This document shows, one piece after another, positions 9,282 through 20,500 of a DNA stretch of 64,000 bases. Below the pieces are notes generated by a model that was given only the letters and a program-made list of their open reading frames with translations, ran no database searches and was not told the origin of the DNA. Each line of letters opens with the position of its first letter. The stretch's first letter is position 1. The stretch spans positions 620,001 to 684,000 of the forward strand of contig JAUCEF010000014.1 of the NCBI GenBank assembly GCA_033558025.1. The letters run 5' to 3'. The position numbers and the translations under genes are program-made. The stretch is from Phytophthora sp. 'mugwort' (taxonomy: Eukaryota > Oomycota > Peronosporomycetes > Peronosporales > Peronosporaceae).

Positions 9282-12200
9282 ATGGAGCTTTCCACACAGC
9301 CGTCGCCGACTACAGCCAAGAAGCTCAGTCTCGAGTCGGGCCAGGCCCTCATGGCCGAGGGTCCGCAAGTCCTGCACGAGTATGTGGCCTCCAAGATCGG
9401 CGCCGCCTTGGGCCGTGCCATGCCCCAGATGGACGTGCGGTTCCACCACTTGTCAGTGAGCGCCGACATCGTCGTAGTGGACGACCCGGGCGTCAAACAC
9501 GAGCTGCCGACCCTCGTTAACACCATGAAGAAGGCGTTCGTGGGCCCCAAGAAGCGCGTCGTACGCAAGGAGATCCTCAAGGACGTGAGCGGCATGTTCG
9601 TACCCGGTAAGATCACGCTGCTGCTGGGTCAGCCCGGCTCAGGCAAGTCGTCGCTGCTCAAGATGCTCAGTGGCCGCTTCCCCATTGAAAAGAATATCAC
9701 TGTAGAAGGCGACATGACGTTTAACAATGTCCAGCGTGAGCAGCTCATCAAGCGCCTACCGCAGTTCGTCGCGTACGTGAATCAACGTGACAAACATTTC
9801 CCCATGCTCACGGTCAAGGAGACGCTCGAGTTTGCACACCAGTTCTGTGGCGGTGAGCTGTCGAAGCGCAGCGAGGAGATGCTGTCCAAAGGCTCGACAC
9901 AGGAGAATCTCGAGGCGTTGGAAGCGGCTAAGGCCGTGTTCGCACACTACCCAGAGATTATCGTTCAGCAGCTTGGACTACAGAACTGTCAGGACACGAT
10001 CGTCGGGGACGCGATGACCCGCGGCGTGTCTGGCGGTGAACGCAAGCGCGTGACGACCGGCGAGATGGAATTCGGCACTAAATACGTGACGCTCATGGAC
10101 GAAATTAGTACGGGTCTCGACAGTGCAGCGACATACGATATCATCAGCACACAGCGCAGTGTGGCGCATACGCTGCGTAAGACGGTGGTCGTAGCGCTGC
10201 TGCAACCGTCTCCAGAGGTCTTCGCGTTGTTCGACGACGTCATGATCTTGAACGAAGGTCAGACGATGTACCATGGACCGTGCAGTAAAGTTGAAGAGTA
10301 CTTCGAGTCGCTGGGCTTCTCGTGCCCGCCTGAGCGTGATATCGCCGACTATTTGCTAGATTTGGGCACTAACGAACAGTACCGCTACCAGGTACAGAAC
10401 TACCACACCAAACAGCCTCGTAGTGCCGGTGAGTTCGCCGAATCCTTTCGCCGGTCGAATATCCACCAGGAAATGCTCAATGAACTGGAAGCTCCTCATG
10501 ACGCGGATCTGCTGCGCAACGTAGTGGAAGTGATGGAGCCGACGCCCATGTTCTACCAGTCGTTCGTTGAGAGTACGTTGACGCTGCTTCGACGCCAGCT
10601 CATGGTGACGTACCGCAATAAACCGTTCGTCCTTGGTCGTCTCTTGATGATCTGCATCATGGGTCTGCTCTTCTGTACGGTCTTCTACGAGTTTGACCCG
10701 ACGCAGATATCTGTCGTTATGGGCGTCATCTTTGCCTCAGTCATGTTCCTGTCTATGGGCCAATCGTCGCAGATTCCGACGTACATGGCGGAACGCGACG
10801 TCTTCTACAAGCAGCGAGGCGCCAACTTCTTCCGTACTACGTCGTACGTGCTGGCCACGTCGGCGAGTCAGATCCCGTTGGCCATTATCGAGACTCTTAT
10901 CTTTGGCTCGCTCGTGTACTGGATCTGTGGATTCGTAGCCGAGGCAAAGCTCTTTCTCATCTTTGAGCTCATCTTGTTGCTGTCGAATCTGGCTATGGGC
11001 ATGTGGTTCTTCTTCCTCTCGGCCATCGGTCGTAATGGTGATATCGCGACGCCTTTGGGGATGGTCTCGGTGCTGGTGTTTGTCATTTTCGCTGGGTTTA
11101 TTGTGACCAAGAGTCAAATCCCGGACTACCTCATCTGGGCCCACTGGATCAGTCCCATGACGTGGAGTCTCAAGGCTCTTGCAATCAATCAGTACCGCTC
11201 GGGTCCGATGGATGTGTGTGTGTACGACGATGTGGACTATTGTACGCAGTACGGTCTCAAGATGGGCGAGTACTATCTTGGTCTATTCGGCATGGACACG
11301 GAGAAGGAATGGATCGTGTACGGCATCATCTACATGGCCGCTATATACGTAGGCTTCATGTTCCTGTCATATCTGGCCTTAGAGTTTATCCGCTATGAAG
11401 TGCCTGAAAACGTCGACGTATCGGAGAAGACAGTGGACGATGGATCCTATACGATGCTGCACACACCCAAGCAGAAGAACTGGAACAACACAGTGGACGA
11501 CTATGTGGTTGAGATGGATACACGCGAGAAGAACTTCACGCCCGTGACGGTGGCGTTCCAGGATCTGTGGTATTCGGTGCCAGACCCGCATAACCCGAAG
11601 GAATCGCTGGACTTATTGAAGGGTATTAACGGTTTTGCTGTTCCTGGATCTATCACTGCTCTTATGGGTTCTTCGGGCGCCGGGAAGACGACGCTTATGG
11701 ACGTGATCGCTGGCCGTAAGACCGGCGGGAAGATTACCGGTAAGATTCTGTTGAATGGCTACGAAGCGAACGACTTGGCTATCCGTCGTTGCACGGGCTA
11801 CTGCGAACAGATGGACGTGCACTCGGAGGCTGCTACGATCCGTGAAGCGTTGACTTTCAGCTCGTTCCTACGTCAGGACGCTTCGATCCCGGAGGCCAAG
11901 AAGTACGACTCGGTGAACGAGTGTATTGAGCTGCTGGGCCTCGAGGATATCGCCGATCAGATCATCCGTGGCAGCTCAGTGGAGCAGATGAAGCGTTTGA
12001 CTATTGGCGTGGAGCTTGCTGCTCAGCCGAGTGTGATTTTCCTGGATGAACCGACGAGTGGCCTGGACGCTCGCTCTGCAAAGCTCATCATGGACGGCGT
12101 TCGCAAGGTGGCCGACTCTGGCCGTACCATTATCTGTACCATCCACCAGCCGTCGTCAGAGGTATTCTACCTGTTTGACAGTCTGTTGTTACTTAAACGT

Positions 12201-13394
12201 GGTGGGGAGACGGTATTCTACGGCAACCTGGGCAAGAACTGCCGCAATCTGGTTGATTACTTTGAGAACATTCCGGGTGTGGCTCCGCTTCCCACGGGCT
12301 ACAACCCGGCCACGTGGATGCTCGAGTGTATCGGCGCCGGCGTCGGTAATTCCGTCAACCAGACCAACTTCGTAGACTATTTCAACACGAGCTCGTACCG
12401 CCAGGTCCTGGACAGTGAGATGGCCAAGGAAGGGGTGACTGTGCCGTCGCCCAGCCTTCCAGAGATGGTATTCGCCAAGAAACGTGCAGCCACGTCGGCC
12501 ACACAAATGAAGTTCGTCGTGACCCGTTTCTTCCAAATGTACTGGCGTACGCCGACGTACAACCTGACGCGTATGTTCCTGGCTGTCTTCCTAGCGTTGC
12601 TGTTCGGCATCGTGTTTATTGACGCGTCTTACGCGTCATACTCTGGTCTTAACTCGGGGGTGGGGATGGTCTACATGGCTTCACTGTTCCTATCAATGAC
12701 TGCGTTCCAGAGCGTACTACCTCTGACAAGCTCGGAACGTGCCTCGTTCTACCGCGAACGCGCGTCGCAAACGTACAATGCGTTCTGGTACTTTGTGGGT
12801 TCCACGCTGGCTGAGATCCCGTACTCGTTCATGGTTGGTGCTCTCTTCACACTGGTGTTCTACCCCATGGTAGGCTTCACGGACGTGGGTGTGGCCTTCA
12901 TTTTCTGGCTGGCTTGTTCTCTCAGCGTACTGATGCAAGTGTATATGGGTCAAATGTTCGCGTACGCGATGCCGTCAGAGGAGGTGGCGGCCATCATTGG
13001 CCTCTTGTTTAATGCCATTTTCATGACGTTTATGGGCTTCAGTCCTCCAGCCTATGCGATCCCCTCGGGCTATACGTGGCTCTACAAGATATCTCCGCTG
13101 CGGTTCCCCGTGTCCATCCTGGTTGCTCTCATCTTCTCGGATTGCGATGAGCTTCCGACGTGGGATGAAGCCACACAGTCGTACACGAACGTGGGCTCGA
13201 AGATTGGCTGCCAACCGATGGCCGACTCACCCGTGACTGTGGGCCACATTACCGTTAAAGAGTACACGGAGGAGTACTTCGGGATGAAGCACAGTACGAT
13301 CACGCGCTATTTCTTCGTGATCATCGGGTTCATCGTGATCTTCCGCGTGCTGGCGCTGATCTCACTGCGCTATGTTAACCACCAGAAGCGGTAG
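9282..13394 (+). CDS. PDR-type ABCG transporter, copy 3 (complete, 1370 aa)
   Basis: Complete, intronless full-size ABCG/PDR exporter with the same NBD1-TMD1-NBD2-TMD2 order as copy 2. NBD1 has Walker A GQPGSGKS at 116-123 and VSGGERKR; NBD2 has GSSGAGKTT and FLDEPTSGLD. I start at the ATG at 9282 (MELSTQPS). The frame opens further upstream only through a GTG at 9183, which is not a normal eukaryotic start and lies upstream of an initiator-like site. Walker A then falls at the same residue as in copy 2. The signature region of NBD1 (about 9980-10230) is nearly identical to copy 2 at the DNA level, and NBD2 to both other copies. Ends in YVNHQKR like the others. Confidence 0.95.
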   Translation: MELSTQPSPTTAKKLSLESGQALMAEGPQVLHEYVASKIGAALGRAMPQMDVRFHHLSVSADIVVVDDPGVKHELPTLVNTMKKAFVGPKKRVVRKEILKDVSGMFVPGKITLLLGQPGSGKSSLLKMLSGRFPIEKNITVEGDMTFNNVQREQLIKRLPQFVAYVNQRDKHFPMLTVKETLEFAHQFCGGELSKRSEEMLSKGSTQENLEALEAAKAVFAHYPEIIVQQLGLQNCQDTIVGDAMTRGVSGGERKRVTTGEMEFGTKYVTLMDEISTGLDSAATYDIISTQRSVAHTLRKTVVVALLQPSPEVFALFDDVMILNEGQTMYHGPCSKVEEYFESLGFSCPPERDIADYLLDLGTNEQYRYQVQNYHTKQPRSAGEFAESFRRSNIHQEMLNELEAPHDADLLRNVVEVMEPTPMFYQSFVESTLTLLRRQLMVTYRNKPFVLGRLLMICIMGLLFCTVFYEFDPTQISVVMGVIFASVMFLSMGQSSQIPTYMAERDVFYKQRGANFFRTTSYVLATSASQIPLAIIETLIFGSLVYWICGFVAEAKLFLIFELILLLSNLAMGMWFFFLSAIGRNGDIATPLGMVSVLVFVIFAGFIVTKSQIPDYLIWAHWISPMTWSLKALAINQYRSGPMDVCVYDDVDYCTQYGLKMGEYYLGLFGMDTEKEWIVYGIIYMAAIYVGFMFLSYLALEFIRYEVPENVDVSEKTVDDGSYTMLHTPKQKNWNNTVDDYVVEMDTREKNFTPVTVAFQDLWYSVPDPHNPKESLDLLKGINGFAVPGSITALMGSSGAGKTTLMDVIAGRKTGGKITGKILLNGYEANDLAIRRCTGYCEQMDVHSEAATIREALTFSSFLRQDASIPEAKKYDSVNECIELLGLEDIADQIIRGSSVEQMKRLTIGVELAAQPSVIFLDEPTSGLDARSAKLIMDGVRKVADSGRTIICTIHQPSSEVFYLFDSLLLLKRGGETVFYGNLGKNCRNLVDYFENIPGVAPLPTGYNPATWMLECIGAGVGNSVNQTNFVDYFNTSSYRQVLDSEMAKEGVTVPSPSLPEMVFAKKRAATSATQMKFVVTRFFQMYWRTPTYNLTRMFLAVFLALLFGIVFIDASYASYSGLNSGVGMVYMASLFLSMTAFQSVLPLTSSERASFYRERASQTYNAFWYFVGSTLAEIPYSFMVGALFTLVFYPMVGFTDVGVAFIFWLACSLSVLMQVYMGQMFAYAMPSEEVAAIIGLLFNAIFMTFMGFSPPAYAIPSGYTWLYKISPLRFPVSILVALIFSDCDELPTWDEATQSYTNVGSKIGCQPMADSPVTVGHITVKEYTEEYFGMKHSTITRYFFVIIGFIVIFRVLALISLRYVNHQKR

Positions 13395-14224
13395 ATAGAG
13401 ACGTCCTCCTTACAATGGACATTCTTGTATATTCAACGGTTTGAAAAAGTCAAATAAAAAATAGTCATTTTGCATTGAAGTTGGCTCCAAAAGTGCTTCG
13501 AGGCGTAAACTCTTCTCCTCCATATTCAGGCAATCGCTTTTTTTTTTTCTTCATCTGAGCCCTGCAGAACCCTGCTGAACGACAAGAAGAAACCCCTTTA
13601 CTAGTGACAATGAAAGATAAGGTACTGCTAATTTCGTGGCCCCGAACCAGTTCGATGTTTGATTCTCAAACGTTTAAGTACATATATCGGAATAAAATAG
13701 CAAAACATAAAATTACGGAGGACTAGTCTGGTCCGAAAAAGAACGAAGGGTTGAAAGTACATGTACTCATAAATGACGGTTGTTTTGGCCAAATATGACA
13801 CGAAAAAAATGGACCTCTTGTTCTGATCTCATTTCGTTGTGAGAAAATATTTTCCTTTTACGAAACGTGATTGCCCAGAAGCGACCTTCCAACCGCTACG
13901 TCCTTACGTCCATCCGACCGAGTTGCCCACCTCATCACTGAGCTTCAACTATCCCCACTCTCCAGGTCAAACCTTCATCGCCCAATTACTTGATAGCTAG
14001 TGTTAGCCAGTCAGCAGCAGGAGGGTATACACTGAGGCCTAGTATGGTATAGTAAACTTATGTGAATTCAAGTAGGTAGACGTACGGCGGCTGTTAGAAG
14101 CTTTCATCAGCCCGAACTGCGGGAGCGCCACTTCTCTTTACCGACCCTCCCCCCCAAGACTTCATGTACAGGATATACTGGTAGCTCTTGTTGTTCTCAG
14201 CGGCCAGATCACAAGGAGCCCATG
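13395..14224. other. Intergenic, no gene seen
   Basis: About 830 bp between ABCG copy 3 and a retroelement. It is AT-richer than the genes and contains AATAAA-like words near 13453, a possible polyadenylation signal. No coding frame is supported. Confidence 0.5.
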
Positions 14225-14332
14225 TCTACGGACGCCCAGCTACGCGCCGATAATCAATCGGCTAAATCAAGCGATTGCGGAGCGCACGCGAGTGCCTAAC
14301 AACCTGCCCAACTGCATCGGCAAGATAGGGGG

Positions 14333-14808
14333 ATGTGCGCCAGTGGCTGTCCCAGATTGAGAACGCGTGCCGCATCCAACGGGATCATGATCGAAAACAC
14401 GGGCACGGGACTGTCGGGAATCGCCGGATCGATCATGGAGAAGCCGACCTCGGGGTGGTTCCTGCACTGGTCTTCGACGACGAGAAGCATGGAGCATACG
14501 TGGGGAATTTTCCGTTACCATGTGCTCCAGCACTTCGAGGTGTAGAAATACCAGGCCGTCCTCAGTGATTCAAGCAGACGGTAGACATCGAGACGTACAA
14601 TGGTGAGTATTCGGTTCTCATCTTCCGCGTGGAAGGCATGTGCATGCTCGACCAGGTGCTCTGCTATGCGAACGATCTCAAGCCTCGCACGCGTAGCTAC
14701 GTTAAGCTCGAGAATCCGGAGACGCTGAGCGACACGGATGTGAAGTGCGTAGATGACCCGTATCGCGACGCAATGCAGAAAAAGACGCCATGTGCTTTCG
14801 ATGGATAG
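14333..14808 (+). pseudogene. gag relic of the Ty3/gypsy element
   Basis: Reading in more than one frame recovers a capsid-like region: GWFLHWSSTT, HTWGIFRYHVLQHFE, then after a stop and frame change YNGEYSVLIFRVEGM and YVKLENPETLS. These words resemble the gag of oomycete gypsy elements as I know them. An in-frame stop follows the HFE segment and another follows about 80 codons later. Confidence 0.65.
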
Positions 14809-15139
14809 CAAGAAGACGCGTCAACCGGCAAGGGTTCGGTAGAAGAGTGCAATATGGAGTCGCAACGCGAGGATACTGCAGGAGCAGCCCGTCGTAGCAG
14901 CAGTACCCAGGGGAAAACAGCCTTGTAGAAAAGATGTTCATAATTGGTGTTGCTGATAAGACTGGTGTGGACCAAGTACATCACACGAAAGAAACTGCGA
15001 AAGTTGCTGAGAATCAAGACCAAGCCGATCGATGAGCCTGACTTCGTGAGCGTTCTGTCTAACGAGATGATCAAGCAAGTTGCTCGATCATTGCAACGGC
15101 GGGGCCAATCCGATAACGTCGGAACAGTGAAAGCATAGC

Positions 15140-15945
15140 GCTATTTAGAGACGAACTGGGACAGTTTCCGAGAAAATCCGGCGATTTCACCTACTTTTGG
15201 AGTATAAGGACAGTGTGTTCCGCCCGAAACTTCCCGAATGCTTGCTCGATAAACGCGACATCGAGCACCGGATCGACGTGAAGGATCTGAATCTTGCGAT
15301 GTATCGACAGCAGAGGCAATCACGAGAACAGCAGCGCGAGATCGTGCACTGGGTTGAAGACGTGGTGAAGAAGAAGCTCACCCGTCCAAGCATGAGCCAA
15401 CATGCTGCCCCAATGTTCTGCGTCCGCAAGCCAGTCGGATGGAAATTGCTCACGATTACCGGTACTTGAACTCGAACACTGTATGCCAGATTATTCCAGT
15501 GACACGGAAGGAAGACATCTTGGACTCCATGTCGGGTGCGTACTGATTCTCGACAATGTACCTGATCCCTGCGTATTGTCAAGTTCGTATGCGCGAGGAG
15601 GACATCAAGTACACGGCATGTCAGGGCCCCAAAGCGCTATGGGAGTACCTGGTACTACCCATGGCAGTCTGCAACGCACCAGCGACGATGCATCGGTTGA
15701 CGTCGAAGCTATTTCAAGGCTTGGAGAACACGAAGTCTTTCTACAACGACATCTACATCTTCACGGTCATTGAAGATCACCTCAAAGCCGTGCGGAAGAC
15801 CTTGGGCATCTTATGCGACGGCAAGCTTTACGCGAAGCTTGTCAAGTTTGTCTTCTGCGCGGACGAGATACCGTGCTCAGGTGACTTCGTTGGACGAGAC
15901 GTAGTGCGGATAGATCCCGATAAGGCCCAGACGATGGAGGGCTAG
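15140..15945 (+). pseudogene. Reverse transcriptase relic of the Ty3/gypsy element
   Basis: The first part gives DIEHRIDVKDLNLAMYRQQ and HAAPMFCVRKPVGW, the usual start of a gypsy RT. After a frame break near 15450-15550 it resumes with MREEDIKYTACQG, WEYLVLPMAVCNAPATM and SFYNDIYIFT. The last is the place of the catalytic YxDD box, here YNDI, so the box is damaged. FCADEIPCSGDFVGRD follows. The breaks and the changed catalytic box mark it as dead. Confidence 0.8.
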
Positions 15946-16879
15946 CCCGTACCAAGAAAGCTGTGAAGCTTTCTGGCGTTGACCGGCTACATCCAGCGTT
16001 TCTGTCCGAAGTATGCTTCGCTAAAAAAAAAACGGCGACCATGTTTGTTCTCCTGAAAAGCAAAACAAGCGCAACGCGAAGATCCACTTCAACGATGAGC
16101 AGTTATAAACTTAAGGTTAAGGCAGCGCTTGAGCATTCCATCAGTAATGCACCTCCCAGACTTTAACCAGCTTATGCATCTCCGGACGGACGAGAGCAAG
16201 TTTGCTGTTGGTGGAGTACTCTTCCAGGCCGCTGTGATGTTGAACGTTCGATTGCGTACACCAGCAGAAAGATGATCAGCGCGGGATCAAATACCCAACC
16301 TAGCAGCAGAAACCCTTTGCTATTGTCCACGCTCTGGCCGCGTTCCGGATCTACTGCTTTGTCAAGCCTCCGATTGTCGAAACAGATCACAAGAGTGTTG
16401 AAGGCATTTTCACGCAGAAGGTAGCCAACCGACGGCTAGCTAGCTGGTACGACATCATGCGGAGTACCAGTCGACCTACTCTTATCTGCCACAGACGAAG
16501 AGCGGTATCGCATATGCTCTGAGTCGATGGCCCGACTTGCAGCCAAATATAAAGTTTTTCGATGACTTAAGCGTGACAAGTTTTGATGATACCTCCTTTC
16601 CACTTGGCGTCAGTGAGGTGGCCAACAACTCCGTGGTGATAATCAGCAGTAAGAAGGCCTATAAGAAGGACCATGACAATCTCCGCGGCGATCAAGCGAC
16701 GAGTGGCTGGCTTAAAACCCAAGTGAATATACCAGCGCCACAAGAAGTATCGCTGCTATTCTGAGGCGGATGGAATGCTCTGGTATCAAACGCCTGCTAA
16801 TGGCGTACCTCGCATTGTCGTGCCAAACGATCAAATCTGAAGTTGCGGCGGCCGACCGCCAGTGAGTGCTATGACACCA

Positions 16880-17740
16880 ATTACGACGGTCATCCGGGCG
16901 CCGAACGCACGTACTTGACGCTTGCACGTCGTTGGTACTCAAGTCCATCCAGAGGTTCATTCAGACTGTGAGCCTTGTCAAAGAAACAAACCACGGTTGA
17001 CGAAGGCTCCTGGATTGCTCGAGCCACTGAGCATCCCGGAAGAACGATGGCGGTCCATCTCCACGGACTTCATTACGAATCTACCCAGAACGCAGAGAGA
17101 CGCCGACTCAGTCTGGGTCGTCGTCGATCGGCTGATCTATCGTTGTCACTTCGTGCCGATGACCAAGAATAGTGGCAGCTTAAGGTGATGCCCGACCCTT
17201 CGTCGACAACATCTGGAAGCTTCACGGCATGCCTTAGAACATCGTCTCGGATCGCGATAGGAAGTTCGTGTCCAACTTCTGGCAGCACGTCTTCATGTTA
17301 ATAGGGACGTGAGCATGACCGTTTCACATCGAACGCAAGGTGATGGACAATTGGAGCGAATGAACCGTACGCTGGAAGAGCACCTTCGCTGCTTTGTTGG
17401 TCCGCTACAAGATGACTGGGACGTTCACTTGGCCAGCGCTGGGTTTGCGATTAGCTCGATGGTCAACTCCAGCACGAGACTGGCACCGTTCGAAGCTGAT
17501 CTGGGTTGCATTCCGCTGAACCCACTTCAAATCACAGCGGAGCTATTTGCACACGTACCCAAGAGTCGTTTCCCCGAACGTCAAGCAGCAAATCTACTTC
17601 ACGGTCTCGAGGCGCTAGCCAAGCGCAAGAACGAATACGTGACATCTATGACCGGAACCGTGAGGAGCAATTAATTATTCAAGGTTGGGGATCGAGTATA
17701 CTTGAGCAAGAAAAACCTCGCTCTGCACTTCAACATTAAG
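16880..17740 (+). pseudogene. Integrase relic of the Ty3/gypsy element
   Basis: A zinc-binding end (CEPCQRNKPRL) is followed by a core-domain word STDFITNLP with the first catalytic Asp. After a frame break comes QGDGQLERMNRTLEEHLR with the Glu region, and then a C-terminal GDRVYLSKKNLALHF. At least two frame changes and stops interrupt it. Standard gypsy integrase order, non-functional. Confidence 0.75.
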
Positions 17741-18026
17741 GTAGCGCCTCATTGGATATAGTTTTAGCCAAATATTCAATTTTGACCACTTACAGCGCCG
17801 CATCGATTCCTCAGCTGTTACAAAATGGTTCCATCAGTCAGTTTGTTTCGCTGTCCGTTTTACCATCTGGTGACCGGATTCTGGTCTGACTTGCATACGT
17901 AAAATCAAGGAATTACCTTAAGGATCTACAAAATACCGTAATTCCTTGTTGAATCGCTTTAGTACCCACCAGGCACCATCATTGTGCAACGTCCAGGCGT
18001 CCTCTCACTCCCACCAGCTCTGCCGC

Positions 18027-19714
18027 ATGACGCTCGCCGTTCGCCTCCTCGGCCTCCTGGCTGCGACCTCCGCCACGTTCTACAGCTGCAGCGCTGGAAG
18101 CAGCTTCATCGACTTCCGCTCCGTGGACGGGCAGCTCAAGGCCGACAACGAGACGTTCCATATCAAGGGCATCAACTGGTTTGGCGCCGGTGCGTCGTGA
18201 ACTGCTCGTTCCCAATAAAAATTCCAAGAGTTGTTCTCATTTTTGCACACCTCCAAACAGAAACGATTGAGCTAGTGGTGCAAGGTTTGTGGCCATCGGC
18301 GACGACTGTCGGCGATGCGCTGGACCTGTTCGCTAGCCACGACATCAACGCGCTGCGGCTTCCGCTGGCCATGGACTCGGTGGTCGACGACCCCAAGGTG
18401 AAGAACACGCAGACAGGAGGCTCCCCGTCACTAGAGAGCAAGACGTATCTTGAGGTGCTGGACGTCATCGTGAGGGAGGCGCGCAAGCGCAACATCCTCA
18501 TCATGTTCGACAGTCATCGCATTGAGGCCTCCGAGGCGAATTTTCCCGACATTGCAGTGCCTGATGACATCACTCCTGCGTTGACAAAGCTCGCGACGAG
18601 ATATTGTGACGACCCTGGCGCATGGAACGTGTTCGCTCTTGATATTAAGAACGAACCGAAAGGGAAGGCCACATGGGGGAAAGGAGATGAAGACACGGAC
18701 TGGAACTTGCAGGCTGCCAAGATTGGCAATGCCGTACTGAAGAAATGCCCACGGATGTTGATTTTCGTTGAAGGAGTGCAGACGAATATTAAAGGAGTGA
18801 GTCTGGAGTGGGGACAGGCCGGCGGGTCGTTGCAAGGAGCTAAGGATTATCCAGTCAAGCTGAGCAACATGGAGCGACTCGTGTACAGCCCGCACTTGAT
18901 CTCGCCAGGTGTGGATTACAAGTCTCCGTGGTGGAGTGATTCTAGCTTCCCGGACAATATGCCGGACTTGTGGGACGAGTATTTTGGTTTTGTGCCCAAG
19001 GAGACTGGCCAGGCTGTGGTTGTTGGCTCTTGGGGAGCTCAGATGAAAGGCAAAAATAAAGAGTGGGCTAATGCTGTGTCGACGTACCTGGAGGAAAAGT
19101 CAATTGGGTCGTTCTACTGGGCCTTCAACCCCCAGTCAGCTGACACCGGTGGCTTCGTTAAGGACGACTGGGTCACTCCAATTGATGAGCGTGTGGCGTT
19201 ACTCGAAATGCTGCCGACGACGAACGTCGACGATATCGTTGCCATTTACGCAAAGTGCACCAAAAGTTGTGCTGGAAACGGCGGATGCGAAGGTGGCAAA
19301 TGCATTTGTTACAGTGGATGGAGCGGACCTCAGTGCGAAATCTGCTCAGAGGGAGACACCACAGCGTGCAACGATATGGGGACGTGTCTGGGAAACAGCA
19401 CGTGCTCATGCGACGACGACGCTGACGGCAAGTATTGTGCTGGCACGGAGTGTGATGAAGTTGATTGCGGCAATGGATCCAACGCTGGCTGCTTCAGTGG
19501 CGAATGCACGTGCCTATATAACTGTGTTGGCAACTCTTGCGTCGTCTGTGCTGCTAATGAGTCTACACTGGCTGATGATACGAACGGAGCGACGATTCTG
19601 TGCGATGCGTGCGATGCCCAGGTCCAGAATGATTTTTCTCCTGCTCAAGCGACTGCGGGTGCCGCACTAGGAGCTACCACACTTGCTGCTCTTACTTTCC
19701 TTTTTGCTCTTTAA
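18027..19714 (+). CDS. Secreted GH5-like glycosidase with Cys-rich tail, nucleophile missing; join(18027..18189,18261..19714)
   Basis: Two exons with a 71-nt GT..AG intron (18190-18260), phase 1, giving about 538 aa. The N-terminus has a signal peptide (MTLAVRLLGLLAATSATF). A GH5 barrel follows: KGINWFGA, an ALRLPL arginine motif, DSHR, the acid/base motif KNEP with E186, YSPH, and FYWAFNP. Where GH5 enzymes carry the nucleophile Glu (GE[WF]G) this protein reads VVVGSWGA, with Ser311 (codon TCT). The C-terminal third is Cys-rich with EGF-like spacing, and the end is a hydrophobic tail that suggests a GPI anchor. Family role: cleavage of beta-1,4 or beta-1,3 glucans outside the cell. With the nucleophile gone, hydrolysis is unlikely; glucan binding is possible. 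The second exon's frame extends upstream through the intron, but that part does not look like protein. Confidence 0.85.
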
Positions 19715-20500
19715 ACAGTAGTTGCTAAGCTGCTGTCACACTTTGTTCTTGCGGTACTTGCTGAGGTCGAACTTGTGTCATATTTTCAATTGAGTTAAGA
19801 ATCTGATAAAATCTTTTGGATATTCTCACGAAGGGAAGTAATATCCAGTAAATAATGCATTCCAGATTTGTAATGTGGCATCCGAAAAAAATGGCGTTCG
19901 TCTCAGAGTGTGTGTAAGGGACCCCATAAATGTAGAGGTCAACACGGCTTCGCAGTCAAGAACACCAGATGACGCGCTATGGTTGAGCTCAGACTTGGTA
20001 CGACAACGACTACACGTTTGGAGAACCCGCTGCTGAGCACATGGGTTAAGTAACTGGATGATTTAGAATATACCGTTGGAAGAAAACGACGATGAACGAG
20101 ACGTTCACACGGACATGGGTGAAAAACGTGGCGAAGGCGATCTTTAAGGCAAAGGCGATACAGATACATACAAATTCTATTGTCTCGCTGTGTTGCCTAG
20201 AAAACAATTGCTTTAGTTAAGTGTACCTCCCGGGCAAAGAATGAGTTCGCGAACGTACCTCAAAATTTAGTTGCTTACAAGAAGTACGAGGAATTCCACA
20301 ACAGAGTGGACCACCCAACTATTATAATCCCAAAAGATCCGTTCTTTGTTATTTCTGCTAGGTGGGTTGTACAAATAGGTAGGGTAGAGTCTTAGGACCT
20401 GAAACAATTCGTGTCCAGCTCGAACGGAGCGCCGCTTCGTTCCCCGATCTTTCGTCTGGATCTTGAAACGTCGCGAAGAGCTTCATGGCCCCATTTTGCC
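19715..20500. other. Intergenic, no gene seen
   Basis: Nearly 800 bp with no supported coding frame. A frame open upstream of the IFT43 ATG (from about 20411) lacks an ATG in phase. The 20479-20497 stretch has a weak initiator-like word. Confidence 0.45.

Larger units (their letters stand above)
14225..17760 (+). mobile_element. Decayed Ty3/gypsy LTR retrotransposon
   Basis: On the plus strand, in the order gag, RT, RNase H, integrase, are fragments with many stops and frame changes. This order (integrase last) is that of Ty3/gypsy. Gag-like words GWFLHWSST and YVKLENPETLS occur near 14450-14720. An RT spans about 15200-15945. An RNase H-like stretch (FAVGGVLFQ) lies near 16200. The integrase core and C-terminal GDRVYLSKKNLALHF lie up to about 17730. 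I could not see a pair of LTRs, so the ends are approximate. The element cannot encode its proteins as it stands. Confidence 0.85.

Noticed and set aside
17984..18260. Continuous N-terminal extension of the GH5 second exon
   Set aside because: It translates the intron and 5' UTR in a wrong frame. The other frame gives a signal peptide and GH5 start, joined by a GT..AG intron.
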